Source of the DNA: Parelaphostrongylus tenuis | Taxonomy: Eukaryota; Nematoda; Chromadorea; Rhabditida; Metastrongylidae | DNA length: 64,000 nucleotides | Reading direction: 5' to 3' | Assembly: GCA_019055375.1 (NCBI GenBank) | Contig: JAHQIW010001963.1 | Coordinates: forward strand, 34,236-98,235 | Shown here: positions 47,441 to 59,559 of the stretch, one piece after another | How the letters are laid out: every line of letters begins with the position of its first letter | How positions within the stretch are numbered: the stretch's first letter is position 1 | The notes under the pieces: model-generated | Told to the model about the DNA's origin: nothing | The model's database searches: none | The model's input: the letters and a program-made list of their open reading frames with translations, nothing else | Translations under genes and position numbers: made by a program

Positions 47441-49190
47441 GAACGTTATGAAAGACAGCGCGCGAGGAGCCAAACTGGTGTTTTGATGGTAATTGGTGGA
47501 GGTTCCTTATGTGTTCAGATCTTATCGCCTTCGTTCTAGGTGTTTTTCAATGTCTCACCGACGAAATACCTAAATTGAATTATGGAAGGAGGAACAAGAG
47601 AGACAATAAATCCATCATTCCTGGTTTCATATGGCAAAATGAGAGTTGGTCTTAATGAGATTCGAGTAGCGATTCCGCAAAGCCTTTTCTATTGCCCTTG
47701 TGGACACTAAACAGGGCACTTGATTGTCAGATTGCAATTATTCTAGTTCTGTAATTACGATGCTATGGAATAAAAGAAAGCTTATGAACTTAGATGTACA
47801 CTTCGATTGGTCCAGGAAGGATTACTCTCTCATTAATATGCCACATGATTAATTGTAACAAGCTCCTTAACAGAAAGAAAAGTAGTTAATGATATCGCAG
47901 AAATTGGATGAGCATTGTGTAGTTTATTTTTCATTGCTTGTTATTGTGATACGCAGCTAGCAAATTGTGTACAAGGCGGTGGAGTTTTCCTAGACTGCTT
48001 TAGAATTGTTAGATAAGAATTATATCAGTAAGGACCCTAAGTGTATATATGTTTTTGAATTAGAGGCATGTCCTAGATGAAGACTTTCAAATCTTTCATG
48101 GTAGCGTCTTCGCAAACAGTGCCGAAGGAGATATCGATAATGAAGCTGATGTTAGCATAAAAGACAATCCATTCGTCACAGACGCTGGCTCAAATAAAGC
48201 TCTATCACTCAGAGCCCTACACTTTGATGGCAACAAGCAAGCGTTAAAAGAGACTTAATGCTTACATGCAAGAGCTGGTCAACTTTCATGAACTCTTCTT
48301 AGCCGCTCAGTAAAAGCTGATTGGAGGGCATGTAACTATCTTTATTGAAAAGGGAAGAGCTGAGTAGAAAAAGACTATCAGGTGTTGCTGTGAAAAAGAG
48401 TACAAACTTTCCGAGTGGGAAGCATTTACCATCAACAATATTTGTGCTCCGTTTGCACAATTTTTTCTGAAGAAATATCGTGAAGTCTTTCGTCAAGTGC
48501 GGAGAGAGTTAGTTGGATAGATCAAATGAATTAGCTGTGTAAACCAAACGTTACGAGGGATAACACAGATCGAGACGTGAAGAGGTCGTTGATTGTTAAC
48601 GTTACACGGCACCTTGATTGCCATCTCCACAGCATCTGATCTCTAATTCTATAGCACTGCTTCAGTCTCATTAGAAAAACATCCGTTTAACTGTGAGTTT
48701 ATCACTTCAAAGCACTTTAGCACTTTGTTGAGATTTCGTTGACATCTGGCTTCAACGTCGTCATGTCTGTCTTCGAAAAATTCCACGCCGGTGTCACACA
48801 TGGAGTCAAGAGATTGCAAGTCACCATTATGGCTACAATTGAAGAACTGCATTGCACAAATGCAGCAAAAACTGACCTCCCTGGGGCGCAGATAATAAGG
48901 AGGAGTTCGGCTTAGCAGTGGCGGTCGGTAGCTCTCAGGAAAGCGACTCAGACGATGAAGCAGGGGCACATAGGCTGTGGGTGGCTGAACGAGCATCGCG
49001 GTTAAGCCCACGCCTCATCCTTAATAAGCGTCTCGATAGTGTTCAAAGCGAAGCATTTTCCTTTAATGCTGGGTTCCAGGGAATTTCTATGAAGTCTTCA
49101 TGAAGGACGTTTGGGAATCGATTGTGGAGCAGACAGATGTCAACGGCCGCCACAAAAAGAATGTCTGAATGGAGACGACGGTCGACGAAA
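46205..49190. repeat. Duplicated block 3, copy 1 (inverted sister at 55430-57575)
   Basis: The block aligns with the reverse complement of 55430-57575, apart from the extra fold-back element. It includes the RTE fragment, an unassigned central part and the piggyBac-like start. In the centre a plus-strand frame (48063-48255; HVLDEDFQIFHGSVFANSAE, IKDNPFVTDAGSNKALSL) is open in both copies, with a possible short intron before it. Substitutions between copies fall mostly at amino-acid-changing positions, so I see no sign that a protein is maintained. Confidence 0.8.
46420..47217. mobile_element. Near-palindromic fold-back element with 10-base target duplication
   Basis: TTTAGTGAGT flanks the insert at 46410-46419 and 47218-47227. 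The paralogous empty site near 57355-57375 lacks the insert. Inside, a unit P (about 46420-46585, containing CATGTGGTCTGGTAAGGGCT) and a unit Q (about 46586-46745, containing GTCGACGACGTACGTTTTAC) are followed by a short piece of P. Then come their reverse complements in the order P' (46783-46945), Q' (46946-47105), part of P' (47110-47163) and part of Q' (to 47217). Open frames inside it arise from the repeats and encode nothing recognisable. It resembles a non-autonomous fold-back or Mutator-type element. The superfamily is uncertain. Confidence 0.8.
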
Positions 49191-49200
49191 TGAGTGATTC
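48891..49200 (+). mobile_element. piggyBac-like fragment, copy 2
   Basis: Plus-strand frames give SSQESDSDDEAGAHRLWVAE and, after a frame change, MKDVWESIVEQTDVNGRHKK. These correspond to SEDSDSDGQEEN and YEDVWELIVEQTNIYGHQK in the 25919-26880 copy. Decayed remains may continue to about 49290 (LRRLNYC). The 120- and 137-codon minus-strand frames that overlap it are antisense shadows. Confidence 0.65.
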
Positions 49201-49290
49201 ATTGACTTGTGCCTCAAGATGTCTGCCGTTCGATTGAGACGCCTGAACTACTGCTGAGGCACTGGTCAGTGTCTTGTGGACGGATCGGTC

Positions 49291-50180
49291 CTTTCTGAGA
49301 TGTTGTTGTGATGTGGTGAATGGAGGAACTACTAGATCATAGGAGGCACCAATACGCCGACAAGTGGTGTAGTACTGGCGTTGCCAAGGCGCACATACCT
49401 TATCGGGACAAGCAGAAAGAACAGAAGGTATGACAAAGGAGGCTATGCACGGGGACTGCGCAAGAGCTAGTGGACAACCATGCAAACCAGAGGGGCGCAA
49501 TAGTGCTTAGATGGATGGGTATGAAATAAGTGAGAATGATCTCGACACCTCACGGTTCCGCCATAATTGCGACGGACAAGTTCCAAGCTATCGAGAGCCA
49601 TAACAAGAAAGGTGATGGTGGATTTCTACGCTCAGATTGCTGCCGTTTCTCCATTTCTAAGAAGGACTTTTACGTGCATTTTGCTGCTTTTTTTAGCTTA
49701 CAATCTTTCATACCTGCATATTTTACCTAAATCAGAACGCAATTTTGTTTGAAATTTACAATTCTGCTCATGAACGCTGTACCGTTTTAGACTTAGCTCT
49801 TCTTGATCTCATTTACTGTCAATATTATTTTGTGTCATCACTGTATACTGATGAATGTATTATGTCGCTAGATACCCTGAGTAGTGCAATAAAGATTTTA
49901 CAGTTTGCTAATTTTTGACAGGTACTGATTTTTTTAGGGCAAATTGGTCAGGAATAATGAACTTTTCCAAGAAGGCGAACGGCCTTTCTACAAAGTACGT
50001 TTTCATGTGTCCCTCCATTAATATTTTATCTAGTCTAATCTAAATTTCCAGTACTTGAGACTGAAAATTTCGTTGTGAAGTTGAAAAAATGGACTTCGAT
50101 TGCAAAACGTTACCCTCTACTGGCTAATAAGATCGTAGTGTGAAGGTAGCACTAGAAACCAAGCTTAGTGTCAGAAATGG
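49291..50180. other. No assignable feature
   Basis: Probably the decayed 3' part of the piggyBac-like copy up to about 49550, then AT-rich DNA. A satellite-type motif (GAGCTATCGAACGATTACCG) occurs at about 50190. Confidence 0.35.
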
Positions 50181-50812
50181 CATTTTTTGAGCTATCGAAC
50201 GATTACCGAAGCATGGATCAAAAAACAATCAAGTGTAATCAGATATTTTAAAACATTTGGAAATGTGCTTGTTTTTGGAATTATGTAGTTTTCGCTTGTT
50301 GAAAAAAATATGATTTCTTAAGAAATCAGCGTTTTTTGTATAAGAAAAATCATAAAAACCTTCAAGGAATCTTTCTGATGATATTTCATCGACGGACAGT
50401 AGCAACATTCGCTTTAAACTCAAATTCACAAAGTAATCTCCCACATTTCCACTTCTTGTGCGAGCGCCGTAGAAAATCTTGACGGGCAAATTGACCTTCG
50501 AGCATATATGTCCATACGGTTCCCAAGCGGTTAACAGTATCACAATCTTTCTTATAGTCCGATAAAGTAAAAAGAGTGAAAAGAGCACAGTGAAAAAACT
50601 GTTAGACGGATTAAATAAAATGCTGAAATGTTAAAAGAAACAACGATAAATGTAAGTAGGAAAGCACGAAATTACCTATAGCGGCTTTTTATAAGACTTT
50701 TTCGTAAACGTATGATTTTCGTCTTCAAAATGTGGACGTGTAGAAGAAGCATTAAGTTGCTTAAATAAGATGTAAATGATTAGAGTGGATAACATATAGA
50801 TACATGATTAGA

Positions 50813-51106
50813 TAAGAGCGCACTTGGCGCATTGGTTAGAGGTGCTCCGTGTCGCACACGAGGTGATGGTTTGATCTGGTGCTCATGACTCACCAAGCCA
50901 CCCATTCCTCCTGGGTCGATAAATTAGTACGAGAAGGTCTCAGAGCTGTCTGGGAGGATAAGAAGCACTGACTTGGGACAGCGGTAGGCCACCGCGAGTA
51001 ACTGTAAAGGCCAGATATGAATTTGATCACCTCAAGCGAAGTTAGAAATTGAAGATGAGTGCATGGCGCGTCCATCAGGGATCGACCAATGCCGAGAGCT
51101 TTATAT
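50813..51106 (+). repeat. tRNA-derived SINE, best-preserved plus-strand copy
   Basis: The head has GGCGCATTGGTTAGAGGTGC (box A-like), GTCGCACACGAGGTGATGG and GGTTTGATCTG (box B-like). The body has GACTCACCAAGCC, CCTCCTGGGTCG, GTCTGGGAGGATAAGAAGCA, CTGTAAAGGCCAGATATGAA and ATCACCTCAAGCGAAGTTAG. The tail has GCATGGCGCGTCCATCAGGG and CCGAGAGCTTTATATCTTTA. Length is about 290 bases. No ORF is expected; transcription would be by Pol III and movement would depend on a LINE. Confidence 0.85.
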
Positions 51107-51109
51107 CTT

Positions 51110-53080
51110 TATCATGAGTAGATATAAATGGATATGTAAAGTCATTGTCCATAAAAAGCTGCATCGAATCATCGATGAAGTGGCATGTCATTGCAATATG
51201 CAAAATCATTTCTGCCAACATTCTTTGTTTTTTAACTGTTATGCAATATTTCAACGAAAGTTGCTCTATCTAGATTTGTTCCATCTTATTTTGCATTTAT
51301 TAACGATTAAACCCATTGACGGCGATAAAAATCTATATTTCATTGGGAAATTACCAAATGTTCTATGAAGGACGTCCCTCTCACCGCGAACGAAATCGGC
51401 GCTATTCCCGACGGGTTAAAAATCAAAAACATTCTATTCGCAATCGTTCGATGTAGGTATGGCTGTGATATTGTGTCCGTTGGTAAATGATACGCCTTCT
51501 ACTTATGAAATGAACGGATATAGAATACGACGTGGACTAAACGTAAACTGCAAAACACTGACGAATACTGACCTAAAGGGGTGTGAACTCATTATAGTAC
51601 CAATTCCTTGAGTGTCCTATCTCTGAAGAAAGCCCACCTATCATCGGCAGCATAGCACGTTCTACTATTGCAGCGCAAACTGTCATCCAATGCTGTAGCT
51701 TCCCGCAAAAGTTCCAGCCATCTATATGTTTTAGGTAAATTACCGCCATAATAAAACACACTCGATAATCGAAAGGTGAAATGCTCCAACTGGATGACCT
51801 GCAGCATAATTACCGTTTACGTCACGTCATCCCACCCTAAGAACAATGGTTATATAAACGCCTTCTAGTTAGCTTCGTATTATTGACGGGTTTGTATAAA
51901 TCAAATATCGTGTGCAATTACTGTACTACACTATAAATGGGACTGTACACCATTTTTACACCTGATCATTACCACGACATTTAGCTGTGTAAATTCTCAA
52001 CTACAAAGTAGCGATTCCGAACAAACAGTGCCGCAATCTTCTGCAAAAATAAGTAATTTCAGCGGTCTTCTACACTGCAGTGGTGGTTGGCTTACTCTTG
52101 TGATTGCTGAACTGTCACATGTAATAAAGAACTTGATTCCGATAGAGATAAAATTGGACTGTGACATGTATCACTTCCACTGAGATTTCTATTTATATGA
52201 GTGAAGTGACCAAACACTAGGAACCGTCCCATCTCAAAAGAAGTCTGTTTCAATGTTGGCAAAACTTGCTTTGAGCCAAAAGAGGCCCTTACAAGGCTGC
52301 GATCTGGATAAGAGTTGAGTTGTGAATTCTGACATTACACTAATTGTACTCGCACAAATAACCGAAGCTTTATAGCTGAGAGTAAATCAGTGGCCAATAA
52401 GATTAAGCAATTGCGTTTCGCAATATTTTGCATTCTTCCAAATGCAGACCAAGAACATTGCCATATCTCGCCATTTGACCGATTCTAAATAGACTTTGCT
52501 CAAACAATAATAATCTGACAAGAATATAACATGTTTTAGGCCACTAAATCTAGGTGCTATACAGATCACAAATCACAAGCTCGACTGGCTGTCATTACAT
52601 GTCACTTAATTCTATCATCTGACTTGACTTATTGCTCGGCGTCGATTCCTTCATAGAGGAGTATAGCCTCAAGGGATAGGCTGAACTGAGGATGGTGCCA
52701 CTGATGAGTCCCGGTCGGCCGAAATAGGCGCCTGTATAGCTCTTAGACGCTAATGGCTCAAAACGTATTATATTCCTATCAATTTTCATATATATTCTCG
52801 ATACTATTCTACTTTTATTGATGGGCTAACACAAGATTTGCTAAACTCTAACATAGCTAACACTTCGACGGTTTCGTCTATATCAGAGCCAGAATGATGC
52901 GACTTCAGCGCTCACAACAATTTGTCTTCCTAGGACTTTGGTCTTCTTAGCCGCCTCATGGAGACGAAATGGGTAGAGTAAATCACCGCACAAACGGAGT
53001 GACGTCGTCCACGTTGCGTTTTAATTTGGATCTCTGAACATGCTGAAAAGACTTAGCATCATTCGGCAATTCTGCAGTAC
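51110..53080. other. No assignable feature
   Basis: AT-rich DNA with short frames only. No recurring repeat or coding exon was recognised. Confidence 0.4.
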
Positions 53081-53084
53081 ACAG

Positions 53085-53170
53085 GACGGTCCTTCGGCCA
53101 TGTCTGATGATGATGAATAAATGGTGCAGCCCTCAGAGATTGATCGACGCCGAGATCTTTATCCATCTTT
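53085..53170 (+). repeat. tRNA-derived SINE, 3' tail fragment
   Basis: TGGTGCAGCCCTCAGAGATT followed by GATCGACGCCGAGATCTTTA matches the SINE tail (CATCAGGGATCGACCAATGC, CGAGAGCTTTA). Head and body are missing. Confidence 0.6.
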
Positions 53171-54389
53171 TCTGTTCTTTTACTACCTTCAGCTAAGAAC
53201 TATGTGGTTCAGCCTATTGCTTGAACTAGGAAATGCGCTTGAAGATCACATTATAGGCAATTGAGATGCTAGGGATTTACGAAAAATGTAGCAACGAAAT
53301 ACGTAGTTCATGACTTTTTTCAAATAAGATATCATTCAAAGAACAACACTAATGTTAAAAAGACTTTCGGAGGGAAAAGGGAGCGGGAACTTTCTTAAGC
53401 GAAACTCTTTCGTGAGAGTTTTCCTGAGAAGAAAACCAAAAAAATGGCAAGAAGCAAATTATTTTTCATTCATTCAGAATATTGTTGTCTATGACGAACA
53501 CAGAACCTTGCTTTCCTTTTTTGCCATCAATTGAAATCCATTGAAATTGCATACCTGGCAGCCTCACGTGTACAAAGACTCACATCCAGAAAAGTACAGA
53601 ACCCTTATCATTTGGTTATGTGTAGAAAAGTAGAACTTTACGTCGGATACGACTATTACTTTACAGAACACACTCAAAGTGATAGAAGAACTATGCGAAT
53701 ATGAAATTCTAAGAAAACACTGGAGGATATGAAGGACTCTATATAAGAATAATAGAAAACAGAAAAAGAAAGCGATTCCTTATTGTAACTATCCGGGGAT
53801 AGTTGTGCGTAACACTAACGCACCGTTGAAATAATGTAGATTTTCGTTTCCATCATTGCTCACGCTAATACTCAATATGGCAGCAGGCATAATGGCAAAG
53901 TCACCATATAAACGCCTGGATTGAGGTGCTAATAGATAAAACGGCTTTGTCAAGTATACCGTAACATGAGTATGTCTCACAATGGTATAAGTGGACTTAA
54001 AGCCTACTGTCTCATTCAAATGCGATCGTATTAGAACAACTGAAGTTCTCAAATTTTGCTAACATAGCACGTACAGATATGGCCGATGTATTCGTGTACT
54101 TGATAGATACATTCTGACTCCAAATTCCATTGACACAGCACCTCACTTCAGATCTCAATGGTTAGTACTGAATCCAAAAAAGAAACGCTTGAACCTACAA
54201 TGGAAAAAAATTGCAAAGAAAAGTAAAAAACATTTAAAACCTATTTTCAAAACCATCAGACACTCTTTATATTATCCAGTGAATACTCTACGATTTTTCA
54301 GACGAGATCGCAGAATTACCTCATAGTCACCATCTTTCACTCACGAACCACCTGAAAACTACTATTTTTAAGATAAAATCTGTCACTTT
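53171..54389. other. No assignable feature
   Basis: Short frames on both strands without recognisable products. Confidence 0.4.
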
Positions 54390-55370
54390 CAGACAAACTG
54401 TAGAGAATCAAATAACTATGTTCGTCTCGATGGCACTCACATTTTCAAATAGAAAGTAAGAAGATGATAACTGTGAAACCTCATTTTCATCATATCAAGA
54501 TCACTAAAAACTACATGAAATCTCAGGAGCACTGCTTTACTTGAGTGCAACTGTTTCTCACGTAATAGTTTCGACAGATCCTAGTTCTCCAACTTTCGTC
54601 ACTCAATATCCTAATTTAAGTGTTGGTGCCTTGTTGGCGGATCGGACGCATCTACAATTATTTCTCTTCCGCATTAATTCTTAAGACAGGTTATATGATG
54701 ACATAGCAATGTGAGCACAACTTTTATCAGATGTCAACTTCGCGTCGTTTGCCTTCCAAATTTCTTTTCATTTTCCAATAGGGATGACATATAGAGTATA
54801 ACTAGTCTTCACAGATAGCAAAACATCAATTGATTGGTGGATTTCTGGCTAAGTAAGAATTTTTCTGGAGTCTCATTTGGACGTTGTGGCCAATTTCCCA
54901 TCAATAAAGCAGTGATTCGCGATCACTGCTACAGTGGAAATCAGTCTCACTTTGTGTAGCTCTGAGAAACACTTCCTACCACAGACAGTTGTGGGGAGGA
55001 GGGCTGTGAAGGAGTTGTTGTAAAAAAAGCCCTACGGAAAGGTAACAAAGACGTTGAGGCACAAAACTATTGGAAGACTCCTCAGAAAAAGAAGAAAAAG
55101 TAGAACGAATCATAAAAACACACCAAGCAGACTGCAAAAACCATCGAAGTTTGGAAACACGATGTTCTATTTAGATCAGCTTCTTCCCTCCCTGTCCTGC
55201 TTCGGCTGTCGATCTGTACGCGGCTTTATCGTTGTCACTCACAGAGTTTACTACACAGCACATTATATTCTTGCCTGCAGAGAATGGATATGTAAGACAT
55301 AAATCGCATTGATATGAGGCCATTCTCACGTGACAGTTTCCCGTTCAAAGGCAGACTAACTTATAATATG
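54390..55370 (-). repeat. Duplicated block 2, copy 2
   Basis: The reverse complement aligns with 4730-5700, and the part 54520-54890 also aligns in direct orientation with 5990-6362. It abuts the block 3 copy that starts at about 55430. Confidence 0.65.
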
Positions 55371-55429
55371 TTTTATATGCCAATTCTTAATAAGCACACA
55401 GCCATGTGCTTTGTGCTGGACATTTGTCT

Positions 55430-57575
55430 GCTCCACAATCGATTTTCAAACGTTCTTTGTGAAGACTTCATAGAAATTTACTGGAATCCAGCTGAAGGAA
55501 AATGCTTTGCCTTGAACACTGTCGAGACGATTAATGAGGATGGGGCGTAGGTATACCTACGGTACTCGTACAGCCACCCACTGCGCTGGTGTCAGCCTAT
55601 GTGTCTCCTGCTTCATCGTCTAAGTCGCTTTCCTAATAGCTACCCGCCGCCATTGCTAAGTCGAACTCCTCGTTATCATCAGCGCCCCCAGGGAGGTCAC
55701 TTTTTTTGCTGTATTTGTGCAATGCAGTTTTTCAATTGTATCCATAATGGTGACTTGCAATCTTTTGACTCCATGTGTGACACCGGTGTGGAATTCTTCG
55801 AAGACAGACATGACGACGCTAAGAGACTAGATGTTGAAGAAGTCTCAACATAATGCTAAAGTGCTTTGAAGTGATGAACTCACAGCTGAACGGATGTTTT
55901 CCTAATGAAACTGAATTAGTACTAGAGAATAAGCGATCAGATGATGTGGAGATGGCAATCAAGATGTCGCGTAACGCTAACATTGAAGGAGATGGAATGA
56001 CATCTTAACGTCCCGATCTCTGAGATTCTCGTAACGTTTGATTGCTTAACTAATTCGTTTGATCTGCCCAACTATCTTCTTCTGCACTTGGCGGAAGACT
56101 TCACGATATGGCTTCAGATAAATGTGCAAACGGATTCGAATATTGTTGATGTTATAAATTTTTCACTCAGAATGTTCGTACTCTTTTTCATTGCAACAAT
56201 CAATAGTCTTTTCGTACTCAGCTCTTTCCTGTTCAATATAGATAGTTACATGCCCTCCAATCAGGTTCTAATGATCGGCTAAGAAGGATTCATAAAAGTT
56301 GACCAGCTCCTTGCATATAAGCATTAAGTCTCTTTGAACGCTTGCTTGTTGTTATCAAAGAGTAGTGTTTTAAATGGTAGAGCTTTACTTGATCCAACAT
56401 CTGTGACGAATGGATTGTCTTTTATGCTATCACCATCTTCATTATCGATCTCTCCTTCGGCACTGTTTGCGATCATGCTACCACGAAAGTTCTGGAAGTC
56501 TTCATCTAGGACATGCTTCTAATTCAAAACATATGCATTTAGGCTTCCTTATTCGTATAATTCTTAACTAGCAACTCTAAAGAAGTCTACGAAAACTTCA
56601 CCGTCTTGCATACGATTTGCTAGCAGCGTATCACAATAACAAGCAGTGTACAATAATATACACAATGCTCATCCATTTTCTGCGATCTCATCGGCTCCTT
56701 TCCTTTCTGCTGACGAGCATGTTACAAATAATCATGTGGCATATTAATGAGAGTGTACTCCTTCCTGAACCAATCGAGCTGTACATCTAAATTCATAAGC
56801 TCTCGATTATTCCATAGCTTCGCAGTTGAAGAACTAAGATAATTGCACTCTGACCATCAAACGCGCCTGTCCACAAGGGCAATATAAAAAGCTATGCGCA
56901 ATTGCTACTCGAATCTCTATAATGGCCATCTCCTCATTTTGCCATATGAAACCAAGAACGATGGATCTATTGTCCCTCCTGTTTCGCCATCCACGAAAAA
57001 TAAAAAACTTGGCTATATCGTTGGTGAGACATTGAAAAACACCTAGAACGAAGGCGATAAGATATGATCACATGAGGAACCTCCACCACTTATCATTAAA
57101 ATACCAGTTTGGCTCCTCGCGCGCTGTCTTTCATAACGTTCATATTTGATGAAAGACCAGCATTATCATGTCTTTTTTTTCAAAAAGATACTTAAGGACG
57201 GCGTCAAGTACTGTCTAGTCTGCTTGATGATTGCTGCCTACAAAATTTTCGCTCAAATACTCCTCTACAAGGCTGACAAAGCACCAGAAGGACGGCCATT
57301 CGACGAAGCAAGGTTTTGAAAGTTTTGAGTACTATAAATCGTTCGACTGTAATATTCATTAAAGTTTTGTGAGAGTTTAATAAACAGCTTTGTTTCACTT
57401 CTATCAATTTGAGGAAGTCTTAGACTGATTTAAAACTGAAGCAGTAACAAAAGCTCTATATAAAAGACGAAACGTTCCTACTGATCAGATTCTTTGTCAG
57501 GTATATAGGTTTTCACAATTAAACTATGACCACTCCAGAGCAGCATGGCCATCGACGGAATAAGAGGGGTTCGAT
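55430..57575 (-). repeat. Duplicated block 3, copy 2, with piggyBac and RTE fragments
   Basis: The reverse complement aligns with 46205-49190. Its low-coordinate end (about 55430-55680, minus strand) contains the piggyBac-type VNFYEVFTKNV and SIVEQTNVQ segments. Its high-coordinate end (57200-57575) carries the RTE fragment without the fold-back insertion. The 84-codon plus-strand frame at 55599-55853 is antisense to the transposase fragment and is not a gene. Confidence 0.78.
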
Positions 57576-57593
57576 AAGGTCATGAAATCATGA

Positions 57594-59518
57594 AAATATG
57601 TCATATTTGGTTATTTAATTACGTTTTCTTAGAAAAATAAAAAGATTTTGTTCAGAAAACATTTCAAATGTCTACCTATTAGGGACGACTCCCCATTTAT
57701 TTGCTTTTATGAGACAGCTTACGGGGGTTTTGTCGCACTTAACCCCAAACGGACGGCTGTGGAAATCGATGCGTGTAGAAAGAAGTGCGCAGTTTTCGTT
57801 GTTTGATTAAGCTTTTTCTTCGTTTGGCAAAAAATTTCAGAATTCTTGTAATACTTTGACAAAACGCGATTTCCTCTACTCACTCATATGCTTCTGGTTT
57901 AGTTATACGTGTCTTCTGTAGAGAAAAACGCTCGTTTGTTATGCAGTTGTACTGAATTTGGCATTCAAGCAATTGTATTGCTTTGTGCAAAGGGAATCAC
58001 GCGAAATATACTTAGTTTTGCACTTCCCTAGCCTTATACAAGACCTAAGAGCTATAATAGAAAATAAAGATTGGAGAACAGCTACTAATTTATCAAAAAT
58101 TAATATGCATGCTTTATTCGATACGTAATCATCGAAAACTTCCACTATAACCAACTTTCTATCAATCACTCGTTCATTTGATCATTCGGATTCGACGTGC
58201 AAGAGAACACGATGAGTTTAGATTATCGACATTGTGCAAACTATTGGTCAGAAATATGTGTCTCCAGAGAAGTATTCTCGGTACTTCTCCAATATCCGCA
58301 CCCATATTCGAAAAAAGGTGTTTTTTATTAGTTGCCGAGGTTTCAGCAATTATTCGACAGCTTGAAAATCGAGAATCTGACGATTCCACTCTATTTTTCG
58401 AATGGTTTTTATGTTATGCTGTAAAGGTGAAGTAAAAATTTCAGTACTTATATGTCAGATGGCGACAAATTCTTTAAGCCGATCTCTTTCGATGGACAGG
58501 ATCTTTTCATGGAAGTTGTAGTAATAATTAGAAAGCTGAAATCGCTGGCTACAAGAAGGCGTTGCCAGTTTTTCTAAACATTCCTTTATGACGCTGTAGC
58601 ATCCATAACAAGATTTCTTCTTACTCGCTTTTCGCCTTCATTTTTACCACGCGCATAAATCGCTGGAAGCAGGAAAAGCATATCAGCGTGTAGACAATTG
58701 TCCGTAACATCGGATTCTACGTTTTTATTAGAAATCTATGTCGATCTAGTGAAGAAACCCCAGTTGAACAACAGTATTTCAAACGCGATCGGTCGTTCCG
58801 CCCCTGCTCCGTTACCGCTCTGTGATTCGGCCGGTAAGCATGGTCGCCGAATAGGTCCATAGCTCAATAAAATGTGAAGGAAGCCACAGCGGCGAATTTT
58901 TAGTAAGATAATCGCCTGATCTATTGCGTGACCCGACAATGATCTACCGCACTATGTGTTAAATGGCGGCAAATATTGTTATTTTATTGAGGATTTTTTC
59001 ACTGTATCGACAGAAACCTAAGATAAAAGAGCATTATTTTGTTATAACGAAAAATTCTGCGCGCTCTGATATGCTTTTCGTCCTCCCAACGATTCATACC
59101 TGTGGTAAAAATGAAGGCGAAATGCGAATAGGAAACAAAATTTTTTTGTGGATGCTACAGCGTACAAAATGGTGATACAAAGATCTGGCGATATATAGTT
59201 GTAACCAGGGATTTAAGTTTATGAATGACTACAGACATCCCTACACAAAGTTCCTGTCAAGCGAATGAGCTTGGCTTAAAACTTTTGTCTCAAAAAGTCG
59301 CCGATTAATATATAAGTACCAAATTTTTCTCCACATTAAAGCATCTTTCGGACACAGGTTTTCATTCAGAGTTCCAATAACCATTCTAGCACAAATTTCA
59401 AAACTTAATTTTTAAGAAGGACATTTTGATACGTTATTGCACGTAAAAGATTACTGAGTTTCAAACTTGGCACCGTGTTGACCGTGTAGCGCAATTTACA
59501 CGTGGCGTGCGGTGCGCG
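57594..59518. repeat. Duplicated block 1, copy 2
   Basis: Direct copy of 1-1856. It follows block 3 copy 2 after fewer than 20 bases. Similarity ends near GGTGCGCGC, after which the satellite-like array begins. Confidence 0.82.
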
Positions 59519-59559
59519 CCGAGTGTAAAACTCAATTTACTTTAGCTGTATTGACGCAC

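Noticed and set aside
48649..49011. 120-codon minus-strand frame with a similar frame at 55599-55853
   Set aside because: It is antisense to the piggyBac-like fragment in a recent inverted duplication; similarity follows from the DNA copy, and the C-terminal part diverges by frameshift.
49087..49500. 137-codon minus-strand frame
   Set aside because: Antisense to piggyBac-like sequence that reads with recognisable motifs on the plus strand.
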